A stretch of 64,000 nt of DNA from Sulfurimonas sp. HSL3-1 (GCF_039645995.1 NZ_CP147920.1:1488001-1552000), one strand, 5' to 3'. Positions 23,586-31,538 are shown, counted from the first letter of the stretch. The notes: generated by a model from the sequence alone, not told the origin. Program-made: numbers and translations.

Positions 23586-24524
23586 ATGCGTCTGGCCACC
23601 CTATCGTTTTTACTGTTTCTGTCGGCGGTCTCGCTTGCGGCCGCGACGACAGAAGCCATCATTGCGGGGGCGTTCCAGACGGAACAGGATGCGGCACAGC
23701 GTATCGAAGCCCTGCAGTGGTACCTGCAGCAGGACCCCGACGTCGGTCCCCTGCAGCAAACGGGTGCCTTTAGCTACAACGTACGCAACGCCGCGCCGGG
23801 CTTCCTGGCCGTGTTGTATCGTTTCCGCAGCAGCGCGGAGCGCAAGATCGTACTCGATACGATCCGGAAACTGCACCCCAAGGCCTACATGAGCGACGGC
23901 GGTGAAATCATTGCCGGCGTTTTCCAAAGCAAAGTAGAAGCGCAGCAGCGCAACGAGGCACTCCATTGGTACCTGCAGCACAACCCCGACACCGGCAGCC
24001 TGCAGAACGAACACGCCTTCGCCTACGCCGTCAGCGGCGGATCGCAGACCTTTCTTGCCGTCCTGGAACAGTTCCGCAGCAGCGCCGAAGCCAACACCGT
24101 CCTCAAAAGCATCCGGAAGCTGCATCCCAACGCCTACATCGCGAAGGACCCCAATGCCCTGCAGCCGGTCATTACCGAACCGCTCGAACCGCAGGTCATG
24201 GCGGCCGCCAAAACACCGGCCAAGGTAACGGAAGCGCCGAAGGCCGAAGCGGCGGCACCTGCCCCCGACACGAAGCCCCGGGTCGTGGAAGAGCCTGCCA
24301 GCGATGACGCCGCCCCGGCGGAAGCGGCCGTGACGCCGCCGGCCGCCGCCGCCAAGCATATCCCGACGACACAGTCCTTCCACCGCACCACCCCTTTCGA
24401 GGTGACCGGTGACACCGAAGCATCGGACGAGTCCATGCTCTCCTCCGTCGTCACGCTGCTCCTCGCCGAACTGCTGCTCGGCGGCGCGGCGCTGATGCTC
24501 TTCTTCCGCAAACGCACCCACTGA
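23586..24524 (+). CDS. Signal-peptide protein with two SPOR-like repeats and C-terminal membrane anchor
   Basis: 312 aa paralogue of the product at 22404. After a signal peptide, two repeats of about 75 residues are visible: TTEAIIAGAFQTEQDAAQRIEALQWYLQQDP...PGFLAVLYRFRSSAE and GEIIAGVFQSKVEAQQRNEALHWYLQHNP...QTFLAVLEQFRSSAE, each followed by IRKLHPKAYM/IRKLHPNAYI. An Ala/Pro/Glu-rich linker leads to a C-terminal helix LLLAELLLGGAALMLFFRKRTH. AAAGGAGTTGC precedes the ATG. SPOR-like repeats often bind peptidoglycan; that role is inferred only from resemblance. The AT-rich upstream region suggests its own promoter. Confidence 0.72.
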   Translation: MRLATLSFLLFLSAVSLAAATTEAIIAGAFQTEQDAAQRIEALQWYLQQDPDVGPLQQTGAFSYNVRNAAPGFLAVLYRFRSSAERKIVLDTIRKLHPKAYMSDGGEIIAGVFQSKVEAQQRNEALHWYLQHNPDTGSLQNEHAFAYAVSGGSQTFLAVLEQFRSSAEANTVLKSIRKLHPNAYIAKDPNALQPVITEPLEPQVMAAAKTPAKVTEAPKAEAAAPAPDTKPRVVEEPASDDAAPAEAAVTPPAAAAKHIPTTQSFHRTTPFEVTGDTEASDESMLSSVVTLLLAELLLGGAALMLFFRKRTH

Positions 24525-24579
24525 TTCTTCCCCCCGGCGGGAACGCGCGTCGTGAACGCCGCTTGCATATGGATAGGCA

Positions 24580-24756
24580 ATGGAAACCCTTTACTGCGAA
24601 CACTGTGCCAAAAGCTACCGGGTCAGACCCGAAGACATCCGCCTCGTCCTCCGGCACGGCCGCGGACTTGAAAAAAAAGAGACGGAGTACCGTTTCACCC
24701 AGGGCTGTTTTTTCAAAACGCTGACGGCCCTGAAACGCGAACATTCCCGCCGCTGA
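24580..24756 (+). CDS. Small CxxC protein, hypothetical
   Basis: 58 aa beginning METLYCEHCAKSYRVRPEDIRLV and ending LKREHSRR. The CEHC pair plus a later Cys (TQGCFFKTL) could hold a metal but the motif is incomplete for a zinc ribbon. The upstream sequence GGATAGGCA is a weak ribosome site. It lies between the two-repeat SPOR-like gene and the DUF6515-like gene, on the same strand. Probably real because of the CxxC motif and start position, but short enough to be chance. Confidence 0.4.
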   Translation: METLYCEHCAKSYRVRPEDIRLVLRHGRGLEKKETEYRFTQGCFFKTLTALKREHSRR

Positions 24757-24824
24757 CCGCAACGCCTCTCACGATTATTTAACGATTTCCCGTTATACTG
24801 GACCTATCAATCAAGGAGGATGCC

Positions 24825-25748
24825 ATGCGATACAGCAACTTCATCTCAGTGACAGCAGCACTGCTCATCGGTTCGGCCGGGCTGCATGCGGCCCCTGACC
24901 ATGACGGCCGGAAGGATAACGACCGGGGCGGTTCCAAACAGGAACGTTCCTATAATAATAAGCAGGACCGCTCTTATAGCCAGGAGCGTTCCAACAGCCG
25001 AAGCAACACCCTCGGACAGGAGATACGCCGCGACCGTACCCAGCCCTCGAAGGGTGAGATCCGCCGTGAAGAGGTTCGCCGTTCCGAACCCCAGAAGTAC
25101 ACCCCGCACCCGGTGAGACCCGCGCCGGTCGTCCGGCCCAACCAGCGCGAGGAGAACCGCTACACCGAACAGCGTACGGTGCGCCCGCAGAAAGGGGACC
25201 AGCGTAACGTCGGCAAACGGGTCGCTCCGCCCGCCAAAGGGGGTGTCGTCCATATCGACAAGCATAAGCACTACTACCGCCCGCCGGGTGCCCGTCCTCT
25301 GACCTACTACCAGCGCCCGGGCTATGTCGTACGCAGCCTGCCGCGCGTGGCCATCTCGCTGAGCCTCGGCGGCCTCGTCTTCTACTATGCCGACGGCCTC
25401 TACTACCGCCACCACGACCGGGGCTTCATCGTTGCCGCACCGCCGGTGGGGCTGGTCGTCCGTACCCTGCCGGTGGGCTACACGGTCTTTGTGCACAGCG
25501 GGCTCACCTACTACTATTACGCGGACGTCTACTATACCTGGGACACCTACCGTAACGCCTACCGCGTCGTCAACCCCCCGGTGACCTACTATGACGTCGA
25601 GTTTGCCCCCGGCCAGGTCCTGGATTACCTCCCCGACGGCGCCTACAGCGTCACAATCAACGGGGCGCAGTACTACCGCTATGCGAATACCTACTTCATG
25701 CAGGCCATCCAGGGCGACCGCGTCGTCTATATCGTCGTGACGCCGTAA
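24825..25748 (+). CDS. Secreted DUF6515-like protein with disordered Arg/Gln-rich linker
   Basis: 307 aa. A signal peptide (AALLIGSAGLHAAPDH) is followed by about 130 residues of low complexity rich in Arg, Ser, Gln and Asn, then a tyrosine-rich beta domain: GLVFYYADGLYYRHHDRGFIVAAPPVGLVVRTLP, LTYYYYADVYYTWD, YSVTINGAQYYRYANTYFMQ (read in parts). This repeating 'YYxxxGxYY...PPxGxxVxxLP' style matches DUF6515, a family of unknown function. AAGGAGGATGCC precedes the ATG. Presumably periplasmic or surface-exposed. The methyltransferase gene begins 11 bp downstream but looks unrelated. Confidence 0.75.
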   Translation: MRYSNFISVTAALLIGSAGLHAAPDHDGRKDNDRGGSKQERSYNNKQDRSYSQERSNSRSNTLGQEIRRDRTQPSKGEIRREEVRRSEPQKYTPHPVRPAPVVRPNQREENRYTEQRTVRPQKGDQRNVGKRVAPPAKGGVVHIDKHKHYYRPPGARPLTYYQRPGYVVRSLPRVAISLSLGGLVFYYADGLYYRHHDRGFIVAAPPVGLVVRTLPVGYTVFVHSGLTYYYYADVYYTWDTYRNAYRVVNPPVTYYDVEFAPGQVLDYLPDGAYSVTINGAQYYRYANTYFMQAIQGDRVVYIVVTP

Positions 25749-25758
25749 AGCGGGTCGC

Positions 25759-26334
25759 ATGATCCCCTTCAACCATCTCGGTTGGGTCTTCAGCCGATTC
25801 GGCGCGGCGGTCTACCCCGCGGCTGCCGTCTCCCATCTCTGTACATCCCTTCGTTCCCTTCCTCCCGGCGCCGATCTCCTCGACCTTGGCGCGGGAACAG
25901 GTACCCTGGGCAACTATGCGCTCGGCTGCCGGGACGATCTCCGTCCCGTCGCCGCCGACCCCGCCGAGGGGATGCTGCGCTACCTTCCTGAGAGCGTCGA
26001 ACGTTTTGCGGCCCGGGCCGAGGCCCTCCCCTTCGAGGCGGACCGTTTCGACGCCGTCGTGGTGGGCGAGGCGCTGCACCACTTTGACGTCCCCGAAGCG
26101 GCCCTCGACGAGATCGCCCGCGTGCTCAGACCCGGCGGGCTTCTCTTCATCTACGACTTCGATCCCTCTACCCTGCTGGGCGCTGCCCTGAAGCGGGCGG
26201 AAAGGCTGCTGGGCGAACCGGGCCACTTCTATCCGCCGGACACCCTTTCCGCGCTGCTGCTGCGGCGGGGCTTTTCCGACACCGACATCCGCCACGGCTG
26301 GCGCTATACCCTCGCCGCAACGCTCGGAGCCTAA
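25759..26334 (+). CDS. Class I SAM-dependent methyltransferase
   Basis: 191 aa with a Rossmann-type methyltransferase core: motif I LLDLGAGTGTLGNYA at about residue 40, the acidic turn VAADPAEGM, motif AEALPFEADRFDAVVVGEALHH and VLRPGGLLFIYDFDPS. Family 'Methyltransf_11'-like, close to ubiquinone/menaquinone-type and generic methyltransferases. Substrate unknown. It is followed by slyD after 68 bp on the same strand. Confidence 0.88.
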   Translation: MIPFNHLGWVFSRFGAAVYPAAAVSHLCTSLRSLPPGADLLDLGAGTGTLGNYALGCRDDLRPVAADPAEGMLRYLPESVERFAARAEALPFEADRFDAVVVGEALHHFDVPEAALDEIARVLRPGGLLFIYDFDPSTLLGAALKRAERLLGEPGHFYPPDTLSALLLRRGFSDTDIRHGWRYTLAATLGA

Positions 26335-26402
26335 GAACGGCGCGTTTGTCTATTCCTCCGTTTCGTTGTAAAATTTCCCTATCCCACCGCTAAGGCCGCA
26401 CC

Positions 26403-26879
26403 ATGCAGATCACGAAGAACACCCTTGTTACCCTCAACTATGAACTTACGACCGCCGACGGCACGCTGCTGAATCCCGACGACACGGAGCTGATGTACCT
26501 GCACGGCGGCTACGGCCAGATCTTCGCCAAGCTGGAAGCGGCACTCGAAGGCAAGCAGGTCGGAGACGACGTCTACGTCGCCCTCTCCCCCGCCGAATCC
26601 TTCGGGGAGTATGACGGCTCCCTCCTTGTCGAGGAGGCCCTCTCCGAACTCCCCGACGATCTCGAGGTCGGCATGGAAATAGAGGGGCACCTCGAGTCCA
26701 ATCCCGACGACGTGATCATCTACACCGTCAAGGAGATCCGCGGCGACGAAGCGGTCCTCGACGGCAACCACCCCCTCGCCGGCAGCAGCCTCGTCTTCGA
26801 CGGAGCGGTCAAGGAGATTCAGCCACTGGATGACGCGGCCGTCCGCGAGCTCCTCGAACACGAGCACCATCACCACTGA
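26403..26879 (+). CDS. slyD: FKBP-type peptidyl-prolyl isomerase, SlyD type
   Basis: 158 aa. The FKBP half (VTLNYELTTADGTLL...MYLHGGYGQIFAKLEAALEGKQVGDD) is interrupted by the insert-in-flap domain (SPAESFGEYDGSLLVEEALSELPD...), the SlyD arrangement, and resumes with NHPLAGSSLVFDGAVKEI. It catalyses prolyl isomerisation and acts as a chaperone. The metal-binding tail is short here (EHEHHHH) compared with E. coli. The stop overlaps the dtd start by one base, so the two are co-translated with the following gene. Confidence 0.92.
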   Translation: MQITKNTLVTLNYELTTADGTLLNPDDTELMYLHGGYGQIFAKLEAALEGKQVGDDVYVALSPAESFGEYDGSLLVEEALSELPDDLEVGMEIEGHLESNPDDVIIYTVKEIRGDEAVLDGNHPLAGSSLVFDGAVKEIQPLDDAAVRELLEHEHHHH

Positions 26880-27322
26880 TGCTAGCCGTCCTGCAGCGGG
26901 TGACGGCCTCCTCCGTCAGCGTGGAGGGCCGTGAAGTCGCCGCGATCGGGAAGGGGCTCATGCTCCTGCTGGGGGTGCTGGAGGGCGATACGGAGGCGGA
27001 CGCGGAGAAGCTGTTGGCCAAAACCCTCCATCTGCGTATCTTCGCCGACGAGGCGGGAAAGATGAACCGCTCCCTGCTTGACGTCGGGGGCGAGCTGCTC
27101 GTCGTCTCCCAGTTCACCCTGGCCGCCGACGTCAAAAAAGGGCGGCGCCCCTCCTTCGACGCTGCCGCACGCCCGGCGGAAGCCGAACGGCTCTACCGCC
27201 ACTTTATTACCCAGGCGTCCAGGAGCGCCCCGGTCCGGCACGGCGTCTTCGGCGCCCACATGGACGTGCGCATCGCGAACGACGGGCCGGTGACCCTCAT
27301 GATCGATTCGAAAACCCTCTGA
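26879..27322 (+). CDS. dtd: D-aminoacyl-tRNA deacylase
   Basis: 147 aa. It removes D-amino acids mischarged on tRNA. Family marks are the N-terminal MLAVLQRVTASSVSVEG, the SQFTLAADVKKGRRPSFDAAARP catalytic segment containing the SQxT motif, and the C-terminal FGAHMDVRIANDGPVTLMID with the Gly/Asn-Gly-Pro cis-proline motif. Normal length. It overlaps slyD by one base and the following membrane gene by one base, so the three form one tight operon. Confidence 0.94.
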   Translation: MLAVLQRVTASSVSVEGREVAAIGKGLMLLLGVLEGDTEADAEKLLAKTLHLRIFADEAGKMNRSLLDVGGELLVVSQFTLAADVKKGRRPSFDAAARPAEAERLYRHFITQASRSAPVRHGVFGAHMDVRIANDGPVTLMIDSKTL

Positions 27323-27984
27323 TGGCTTTACTGTTTACCCTGCTTCGGCGCTACGCCTCCCTGCCCCTTTTTGTCCTGCTGGCGGCGAACCTCTACCCGC
27401 TTTATGGCGTCCTGGAACTGGGTTGGGGCGTCTTCGAGCTGATCTTTCTGTACTGGATGGAGAATATCGTCATCGGCTTTTTCAATGTGCTCAAGATGAT
27501 CGCCAACCGCCCCGAGGAGCTGGCCGGCAATCTCGGCAAACTCTTTCTCGTCCCTTTTTTCATCTTCCACTACGGTATGTTCGCCTATGCCCACGGCATC
27601 TTCGTTATCGCGCTCTTCGCACCGGAGGAGCTGCACCTGAACGTCTTCGGGCTCGCTGATTACATCTATCACCGCGACGTGCTGTTCGGCAACGGCATCC
27701 TCACCGCCCTGACGCTGCTCATCGTCAGCCACGCCGTCTCCTTCTACGTCGATTATGTCCGCAGCGGCGAATACGAACGTACCACCCTCTCGGACTGGAT
27801 GGGCGCACCCTACGGCCGGGTCGCCGTCCTGCACATAGGACTGATCGGCGGCGGCTTTCTCGTCGCGGCACTGGGCCAGCCCCTCGCCGCGCTCATCGTC
27901 CTGCTCTTTTTGAAGGTCGGAATGGACGCACGCTCCCTGGCACTGCGCCACGCTTCCGTGCAGCGGAAACATCCGGTGGATTAA
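27322..27984 (+). CDS. DUF6498-like integral membrane protein
   Basis: 220 aa with about six hydrophobic helices. The N-terminal part (ANLYPLYGVLELGWGVFELIFLYWMENIVIGFFNVLKM) matches the DUF6498 style, a family of unknown function defined by a conserved WxxENxVIG-type motif in an early helix. It is the third gene of the slyD-dtd operon, overlapping dtd by one base, and is followed by a clear stem-loop with a T-run. No function can be inferred from the neighbours. Confidence 0.78.
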   Translation: MALLFTLLRRYASLPLFVLLAANLYPLYGVLELGWGVFELIFLYWMENIVIGFFNVLKMIANRPEELAGNLGKLFLVPFFIFHYGMFAYAHGIFVIALFAPEELHLNVFGLADYIYHRDVLFGNGILTALTLLIVSHAVSFYVDYVRSGEYERTTLSDWMGAPYGRVAVLHIGLIGGGFLVAALGQPLAALIVLLFLKVGMDARSLALRHASVQRKHPVD

Positions 27985-27996
27985 TATGATTTTTTG

Positions 27997-28030
27997 ATAA
28001 TCACTCTTCTGGAGAGAATGATTATTTTTT
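27997..28030 (+). terminator. Intrinsic terminator after the slyD-dtd operon
   Basis: ATAATCA (27997-28003) pairs with TGATTAT (28019-28025) with partial CTCT/AGAG pairing inside, followed by TTTTT. It lies directly after the membrane-protein stop at 27984. Confidence 0.75.
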
Positions 28031-28097
28031 ATCCATAGAAACGTCAACATTTCCCCCCGCCTTGTCGTACACTTCCGTATCTTATGCGGAGGTCATT

Positions 28098-28646
28098 ATG
28101 GCATCAAAAGAGAATTACATCCAAAACATCCGAAATGCACGGACCCATCAGCTTAAATGGGTCAACCAGATCAAGCTGATGGTCTCCGGGGTCAGCAATG
28201 AAAAGGATGCGGTGCCCGTCAACCAATCCGACAGCGATTTCAGCCGATGGCTCTACGAAGAGGCGATGGTCTTTTCGACATCCAACGCCAAAAGCGTTAT
28301 TGACGAAATGATCGAGCTGCATACCAACTGCTACGACATTTATCTCAAGATCTATGCCACGCTCTTTGCCGGGAAATCGGGGGGATTGATGGGGGTGTTC
28401 GGTTCAAAAAAAGCGAGTGCCAGCGACCTGAAACTCGCCCAGAACTACTACGAAGAGCTTCTGCCGGTCTCTGACAGTCTGCTCAAACGGCTGCGGGCCT
28501 TCGAGAGCGTCATGCTCGCCACCCCGCAAACCAAGTTTGACGAACTGATCGTCGCCCCGGCTCCGGAAGCACCCGCCGCGCCGAAACCCGAAGCGACCGG
28601 GACAAAGCAGAAACTCTACTTCCGCGGACAGCTCATCGAGGGGTAA
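28098..28646 (+). CDS. CZB-like domain protein with degenerate zinc ligands
   Basis: 182 aa. The first 110 residues resemble the chemoreceptor zinc-binding (CZB) domain: ARTHQLKWVNQIKLMV supplies the first His, DSDFSRWLYEE sits where the conserved Cys-x-F-x-x-W-L occurs, and IELHTNCYDIYLKI supplies the late His. The Cys is replaced here, so zinc binding is doubtful. There is no receptor part. It ends in an Ala/Pro-rich linker and LYFRGQLIEG. GGAGGTCATT precedes the ATG. It may be a soluble sensor or chemotaxis adaptor; this is inference. Confidence 0.6.
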   Translation: MASKENYIQNIRNARTHQLKWVNQIKLMVSGVSNEKDAVPVNQSDSDFSRWLYEEAMVFSTSNAKSVIDEMIELHTNCYDIYLKIYATLFAGKSGGLMGVFGSKKASASDLKLAQNYYEELLPVSDSLLKRLRAFESVMLATPQTKFDELIVAPAPEAPAAPKPEATGTKQKLYFRGQLIEG

Positions 28647-28654
28647 CCCCCCGC

Positions 28655-29032
28655 CTAGTAGTCCGTAAAGATGGTGTAGGTCGTCATGTCGCACGGCACC
28701 CATACACCCGTTCGCTCGACGACGTACCCGTCCTCATACTCCACCCGAATATCGTAATTCTGATCGCATTCATAGATATCCACGACCAGATCGTCCCCCG
28801 GGTAAAGCACATCGGCGCCCAGCAGCTCCTCGCCCCAGCTCGAAGCCAGGGAGGGCGCGGCATAGGCGTACCAGATGCTGCCCCAGGAGGTCTCGTCGTT
28901 GTGGATCACGAGCGTCGCCGGTACATAGGGAAGATGGGAAGGATTGTCCTCGACATAGATGAAACAGCCTGACAACAGCCACAGGGGCATCGCCAGTACC
29001 GCCAGGCGGAGCATCAGTTTACTGCGCTTCAT
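28655..29032 (-). CDS. Small lipoprotein, unknown
   Basis: 125 aa. A lipobox (WLLSGCFIYVE) follows a short signal peptide, so the mature protein is lipid-anchored. The mature part appears beta-rich (PATLVIHNDETSWGSIWYAYA, GDDLVVDIYECDQNYDIRVEYEDGYVVERTGV) with two Cys that could pair. No family recognised. GGAGGTGTCCG precedes the ATG. It overlaps the end of the upstream gene on the same strand by 14 bp, so the two form an operon. Confidence 0.65.
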   Translation of the reverse strand: MKRSKLMLRLAVLAMPLWLLSGCFIYVEDNPSHLPYVPATLVIHNDETSWGSIWYAYAAPSLASSWGEELLGADVLYPGDDLVVDIYECDQNYDIRVEYEDGYVVERTGVWVPCDMTTYTIFTDY

Positions 29033-29270
29033 CGGACACCTCCGGTTTCGGCAGATAAAAGATGTTGGGCAGTTCGCGGTCATGCAGCTTGCCGAAATCT
29101 TTTGCCGGTTTGGCACCCGCCGGGACGGCTGCGGGTTTCTCCACGGCCTCGGGGTGGGCGTGAAGCCGGACAATCTCGCGTACCTGGGGTGGCTGCGGCA
29201 CTAGCGGCGCGGCGGCATAAAGGGTCGCCGCAGCAAGCGCCGCAGCGCTCCATGGAATAAATCGTTTCAT
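29019..29270 (-). CDS. Small secreted protein, unknown
   Basis: 83 aa: MKRFIPWSAAALAAATLYAA is a signal peptide, followed by a Pro/Lys-rich sequence (LVPQPPQVREIVRLHAHPEAVEKPAAVP) and KDFGKLHDRELPNIFYLPKPEVSDEAQ. No family recognised. AGGAGCGATT precedes the ATG at 29270; the open frame upstream of that lies outside any ribosome site. It is the first gene of a two-gene unit with the small lipoprotein. Confidence 0.6.
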   Translation of the reverse strand: MKRFIPWSAAALAAATLYAAAPLVPQPPQVREIVRLHAHPEAVEKPAAVPAGAKPAKDFGKLHDRELPNIFYLPKPEVSDEAQ

Positions 29271-29331
29271 AATCGCTCCTTTATCTTTTTGAGAGTATCT
29301 CATACAATCATGAAGCGAATGTGAAGCCCGC

Positions 29332-29347
29332 AGGAACGGCAGATGCA
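29332..29347 (+). promoter_or_regulatory. Sigma-54-like promoter before the first CxC protein
   Basis: AGGAACGGCAGATGCA has GG and GC exactly 10 bp apart, with ACG after GG and TGCA at the end, close to the sigma-54 consensus TGGCACG-N4-TTGCA. Transcription would begin about 29358, giving a 28-nt leader to the ATG at 29386. The element is nearly the same as that at 56743-56758 before a paralogue. Confidence 0.6.
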
Positions 29348-29385
29348 TCCGTTCAGACACAATATCTACGTGTAAGGAATCCGCT

Positions 29386-29622
29386 ATGGAATACCATGTC
29401 ATCATCGAAAAACTTTGCAGTTGTGCCAAGAAAAAAGGGCTGGACCAGATCGTCACCTACGACAATAAAGAGAGTGCCAAAAGCGCGGCGGACGCCCAGC
29501 TGTCGCTCATGAAAAACAGCTTCTGCGGCAAGCACCACTTCGACGTGACCGAAGTGGATGACCACTTTGTCATCGGGATGCTTCAGGGCGGCTGCGGCTG
29601 CGGCACCCACGAGCACCACTAA
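29386..29622 (+). CDS. Small CxC/SFCGKH-family protein, copy A
   Basis: 78 aa, one of three paralogues in this window. The conserved frame is YHV-x-EKLCSCAKK...QI...SFCGKH-x-F-x-V...FVI. This copy has an extra Cys/His-rich tail (GGCGCGTHEHH). Three shared cysteines (CxC and SFC) suggest metal or thiol chemistry; size and absence of a signal peptide suggest a cytoplasmic protein. GTAAGGAATCCGCT precedes the ATG. I do not recognise the family. A sigma-54-like promoter upstream and a copy next to nifK suggest a link to nitrogen fixation. Confidence 0.7.
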   Translation: MEYHVIIEKLCSCAKKKGLDQIVTYDNKESAKSAADAQLSLMKNSFCGKHHFDVTEVDDHFVIGMLQGGCGCGTHEHH

Positions 29623-29640
29623 GGCGTCTTCGCCTCAGTG
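29617..29640. terminator. Stem-loop shared by two convergent genes
   Basis: CACTaAGGCG-TCTT-CGCCTcAGTG forms a 10-bp stem with one mismatch and spans the stop codons of the CxC gene (29622) and the convergent gene at 29635. There is no T-run, so it may protect 3' ends rather than terminate. Confidence 0.45.
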
Positions 29641-30048
29641 CTGCACGCGCAGGAACACCTGAAAAAAGGGCAGCACCTCCAGATCCTCCGGATCGATACT
29701 GACCCTGCCGTCATCCGCGACACTGGCGATGATCTCCACCATTTTATCCTCGCTGTAAAAACTGAGCAGCGCCGTATCATCGCTCTTCTCCTCCAACAGT
29801 CCCAACCCCGTACTTCGTACCAGATCGCGCAGCGCCTCCGCCGAATCGAAAACAGCGGCGGTAATCGCCGTCAAAAAGGTGGCAAAGGGTTCACAGCGTA
29901 CTTCGCAGAGCAGGCAATCCTTTTCCGAGCGGCTGATGCCGCGGTTCTCAAACTGAATAAAGTCATATTGCTGCAGGACGTCAAGATCCTCCATGGATAT
30001 CTCGCGCGAAGCATACACAGATTTGAGTGCATTGAACGTTGATAACAT
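29635..30048 (-). CDS. Hypothetical protein with CLLCEVRC motif
   Basis: 137 aa, no family recognised. The centre has EKDCLLCEVRCEPFATFLTAI, with CxxC and a third Cys, possibly a metal site; the rest looks like a small alpha/beta fold ending FFQVFLRVQH. GAGGAGGTAACG precedes the ATG at 30048, an excellent ribosome site; the open frame further upstream has none. It converges on the CxC copy A gene and is divergent from the hemerythrin gene. Confidence 0.6.
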   Translation of the reverse strand: MLSTFNALKSVYASREISMEDLDVLQQYDFIQFENRGISRSEKDCLLCEVRCEPFATFLTAITAAVFDSAEALRDLVRSTGLGLLEEKSDDTALLSFYSEDKMVEIIASVADDGRVSIDPEDLEVLPFFQVFLRVQH

Positions 30049-30173
30049 CGTTACCTCCTCTCGCCCGGTGGCGGGTGTATCGTCCAGTGACTGCATATTC
30101 CGTGCGACGGCGGGCATCGTATGAAAGTTGCATTCGTCTGGCCAACGCCCCGGGCGTACCGAAGGAGACAGCG

Positions 30174-30560
30174 ATGGAAGAACTGACACTCGGCGTCGCG
30201 ACGATGGATGAAACCCACGCGGATTTTCTTCGTCAGCTCGATGCCGTCAAACAGGCGACGGGAAGCGCCTTCATTGAGGGATTTGCCGCCCTTGTCGAAC
30301 ATACGGAAGCACACTTCGCCATGGAAGAGGAGATGATGCGTTCGCTCGCTTTTTACGGCCAGCAGGAGCACCTGGACGAACACGAGACCCTGCTCTCGGA
30401 GATGCGCTACTTCCTGCAGAAGGCGCGCAAACTCCCCCCTTTCGGACGTTCCTATATCGACGACTACGCCTATGAGAAGTTCCGGCGCCACATTATCAAC
30501 ATCGACTCGCAATTGGCGATGTTCCTCAAAAGCCTCGAAACGGAGGCGGCGCATGGCTGA
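30174..30560 (+). CDS. Bacteriohemerythrin-like protein
   Basis: 128 aa four-helix di-iron protein that binds oxygen. Metal ligands are in place: His in ETHADFL, HTEAHFAMEEEMM (His and Glu), HLDEHETLL and the C-terminal FRRHIINID with Asp. In microaerophiles such proteins buffer or sense oxygen, which would suit a nitrogen fixer, but that link is inference. AAGGAGACAGCG precedes the ATG at 30174. The aldo/keto reductase start overlaps its end by 8 bp. Confidence 0.88.
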   Translation: MEELTLGVATMDETHADFLRQLDAVKQATGSAFIEGFAALVEHTEAHFAMEEEMMRSLAFYGQQEHLDEHETLLSEMRYFLQKARKLPPFGRSYIDDYAYEKFRRHIINIDSQLAMFLKSLETEAAHG

Positions 30561-31398
30561 AACACTTCTTACACGTGCCGCCGTGCAGATGCCGGCGCTG
30601 ATCTACGGTACGGCCTGGAAGAAGGAGCAGACCGCACCCCTCGTCGAAGCGGCGCTGCGCTGCGGCTTCCGGGGGATCGATACGGCCTGCCAGCCCCGCC
30701 ACTACCATGAAGCCGGCGTCGGCGAGGCCCTGGAAAAGATGCACGGCGAAGGGCTCGAGCGCGAAGCAGTCTTTCTGCAGACGAAATTCACCCCCGTCGA
30801 CGGGCAGGACCCGGAGAACACCCCCTACGACCGCAACGCCCCGCTCCCCGAGCAGGTGGCGCAGTCGTTTCGCGTCTCCCTGGACAATCTTCGCACCGGC
30901 TATGTCGATTCGTACGTCCTGCACTCGCCGCTCTTCCCTTTCGCACGCCTCCTCTCCGTCTGGCGGGCGATGGAAACGATCGCCGCGGACGGCGGTGCGC
31001 GGCAGCTGGGGATCAGCAACTGCTACGAACTGCGTACCCTGCAGCGGCTCTTCGACGAAGCGGAAATCAAACCGGCCGTGTTGCAGAACCGCTTCTACGC
31101 CGATTCCGGCTACGACGTCGAGCTGCGCGCCTTCTGCGACGCCAACGGCATCCGCTACCAGAGTTTCTGGAGCCTGACCGCCAACCCCCACCTGCTCGGC
31201 AGCGAACCGGTCATCCGCGCCGCGATGGCACGGCGCATCGGCACACCGCAGATCTTTTACGCCTACCTGATCGCCAAAGGGATCACTCCCCTGGACGGCA
31301 CCACCTCGTCGGTGCATATGCAAGAGGACCTGCACGTCACGGAAATCCGCCTGGCACCGGAGGAGATCGCGGCGATCGACCGCCTGCTTCTCTCCTGA
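30553..31398 (+). CDS. Aldo/keto reductase
   Basis: 281 aa TIM-barrel NADPH-dependent reductase. The catalytic tetrad is present: Asp in GIDTACQ, Tyr in HYHEAGVGEAL, Lys in LQTKFTP and His in VLHSPLFP. GTPQIFYAYLIAKGITPLDGTTS is the nucleotide-binding end. Substrate unknown. It overlaps the hemerythrin gene by 8 bp, implying joint expression. The start ATG at 30553 is the first in frame with a ribosome-like AAACGGAGGC upstream. Confidence 0.88.
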   Translation: MAETLLTRAAVQMPALIYGTAWKKEQTAPLVEAALRCGFRGIDTACQPRHYHEAGVGEALEKMHGEGLEREAVFLQTKFTPVDGQDPENTPYDRNAPLPEQVAQSFRVSLDNLRTGYVDSYVLHSPLFPFARLLSVWRAMETIAADGGARQLGISNCYELRTLQRLFDEAEIKPAVLQNRFYADSGYDVELRAFCDANGIRYQSFWSLTANPHLLGSEPVIRAAMARRIGTPQIFYAYLIAKGITPLDGTTSSVHMQEDLHVTEIRLAPEEIAAIDRLLLS

Positions 31399-31454
31399 CG
31401 CATCGCACCGTTTCGCGCAGGGATTTTCAAAAATAGACAGCGCCGAAAGACAAT

Positions 31455-31471
31455 TGGTTAAAAGTTAACCA
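31455..31471. promoter_or_regulatory. Inverted repeat TGGTTAA-AAG-TTAACCA
   Basis: A perfect 7-bp inverted repeat with 3-bp spacer in the AT-rich gap after the aldo/keto reductase. It could be an operator for the transcript that starts near the TATACT at 31503. No T-run follows, so a terminator is less likely. Confidence 0.35.
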
Positions 31472-31502
31472 TTTTGTTGTTCATGCTGTTTCCAAAATAT
31501 CC

Positions 31503-31531
31503 TATACTGTTCTTACCCGTAAAAGGGTAAG
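31503..31531 (+). promoter_or_regulatory. TATACT -10 and adjoining hairpin before a small ORF
   Basis: TATACT at 31503-31508 is followed by CTTACCC-GTAAAA-GGGTAAG (31512-31531), a perfect 7-bp stem that would form at the very 5' end of the transcript, just before the ATG at 31539. The GGGTAAG arm also overlaps the only ribosome-site-like purines. Confidence 0.4.
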
Positions 31532-31538
31532 CATTCCG

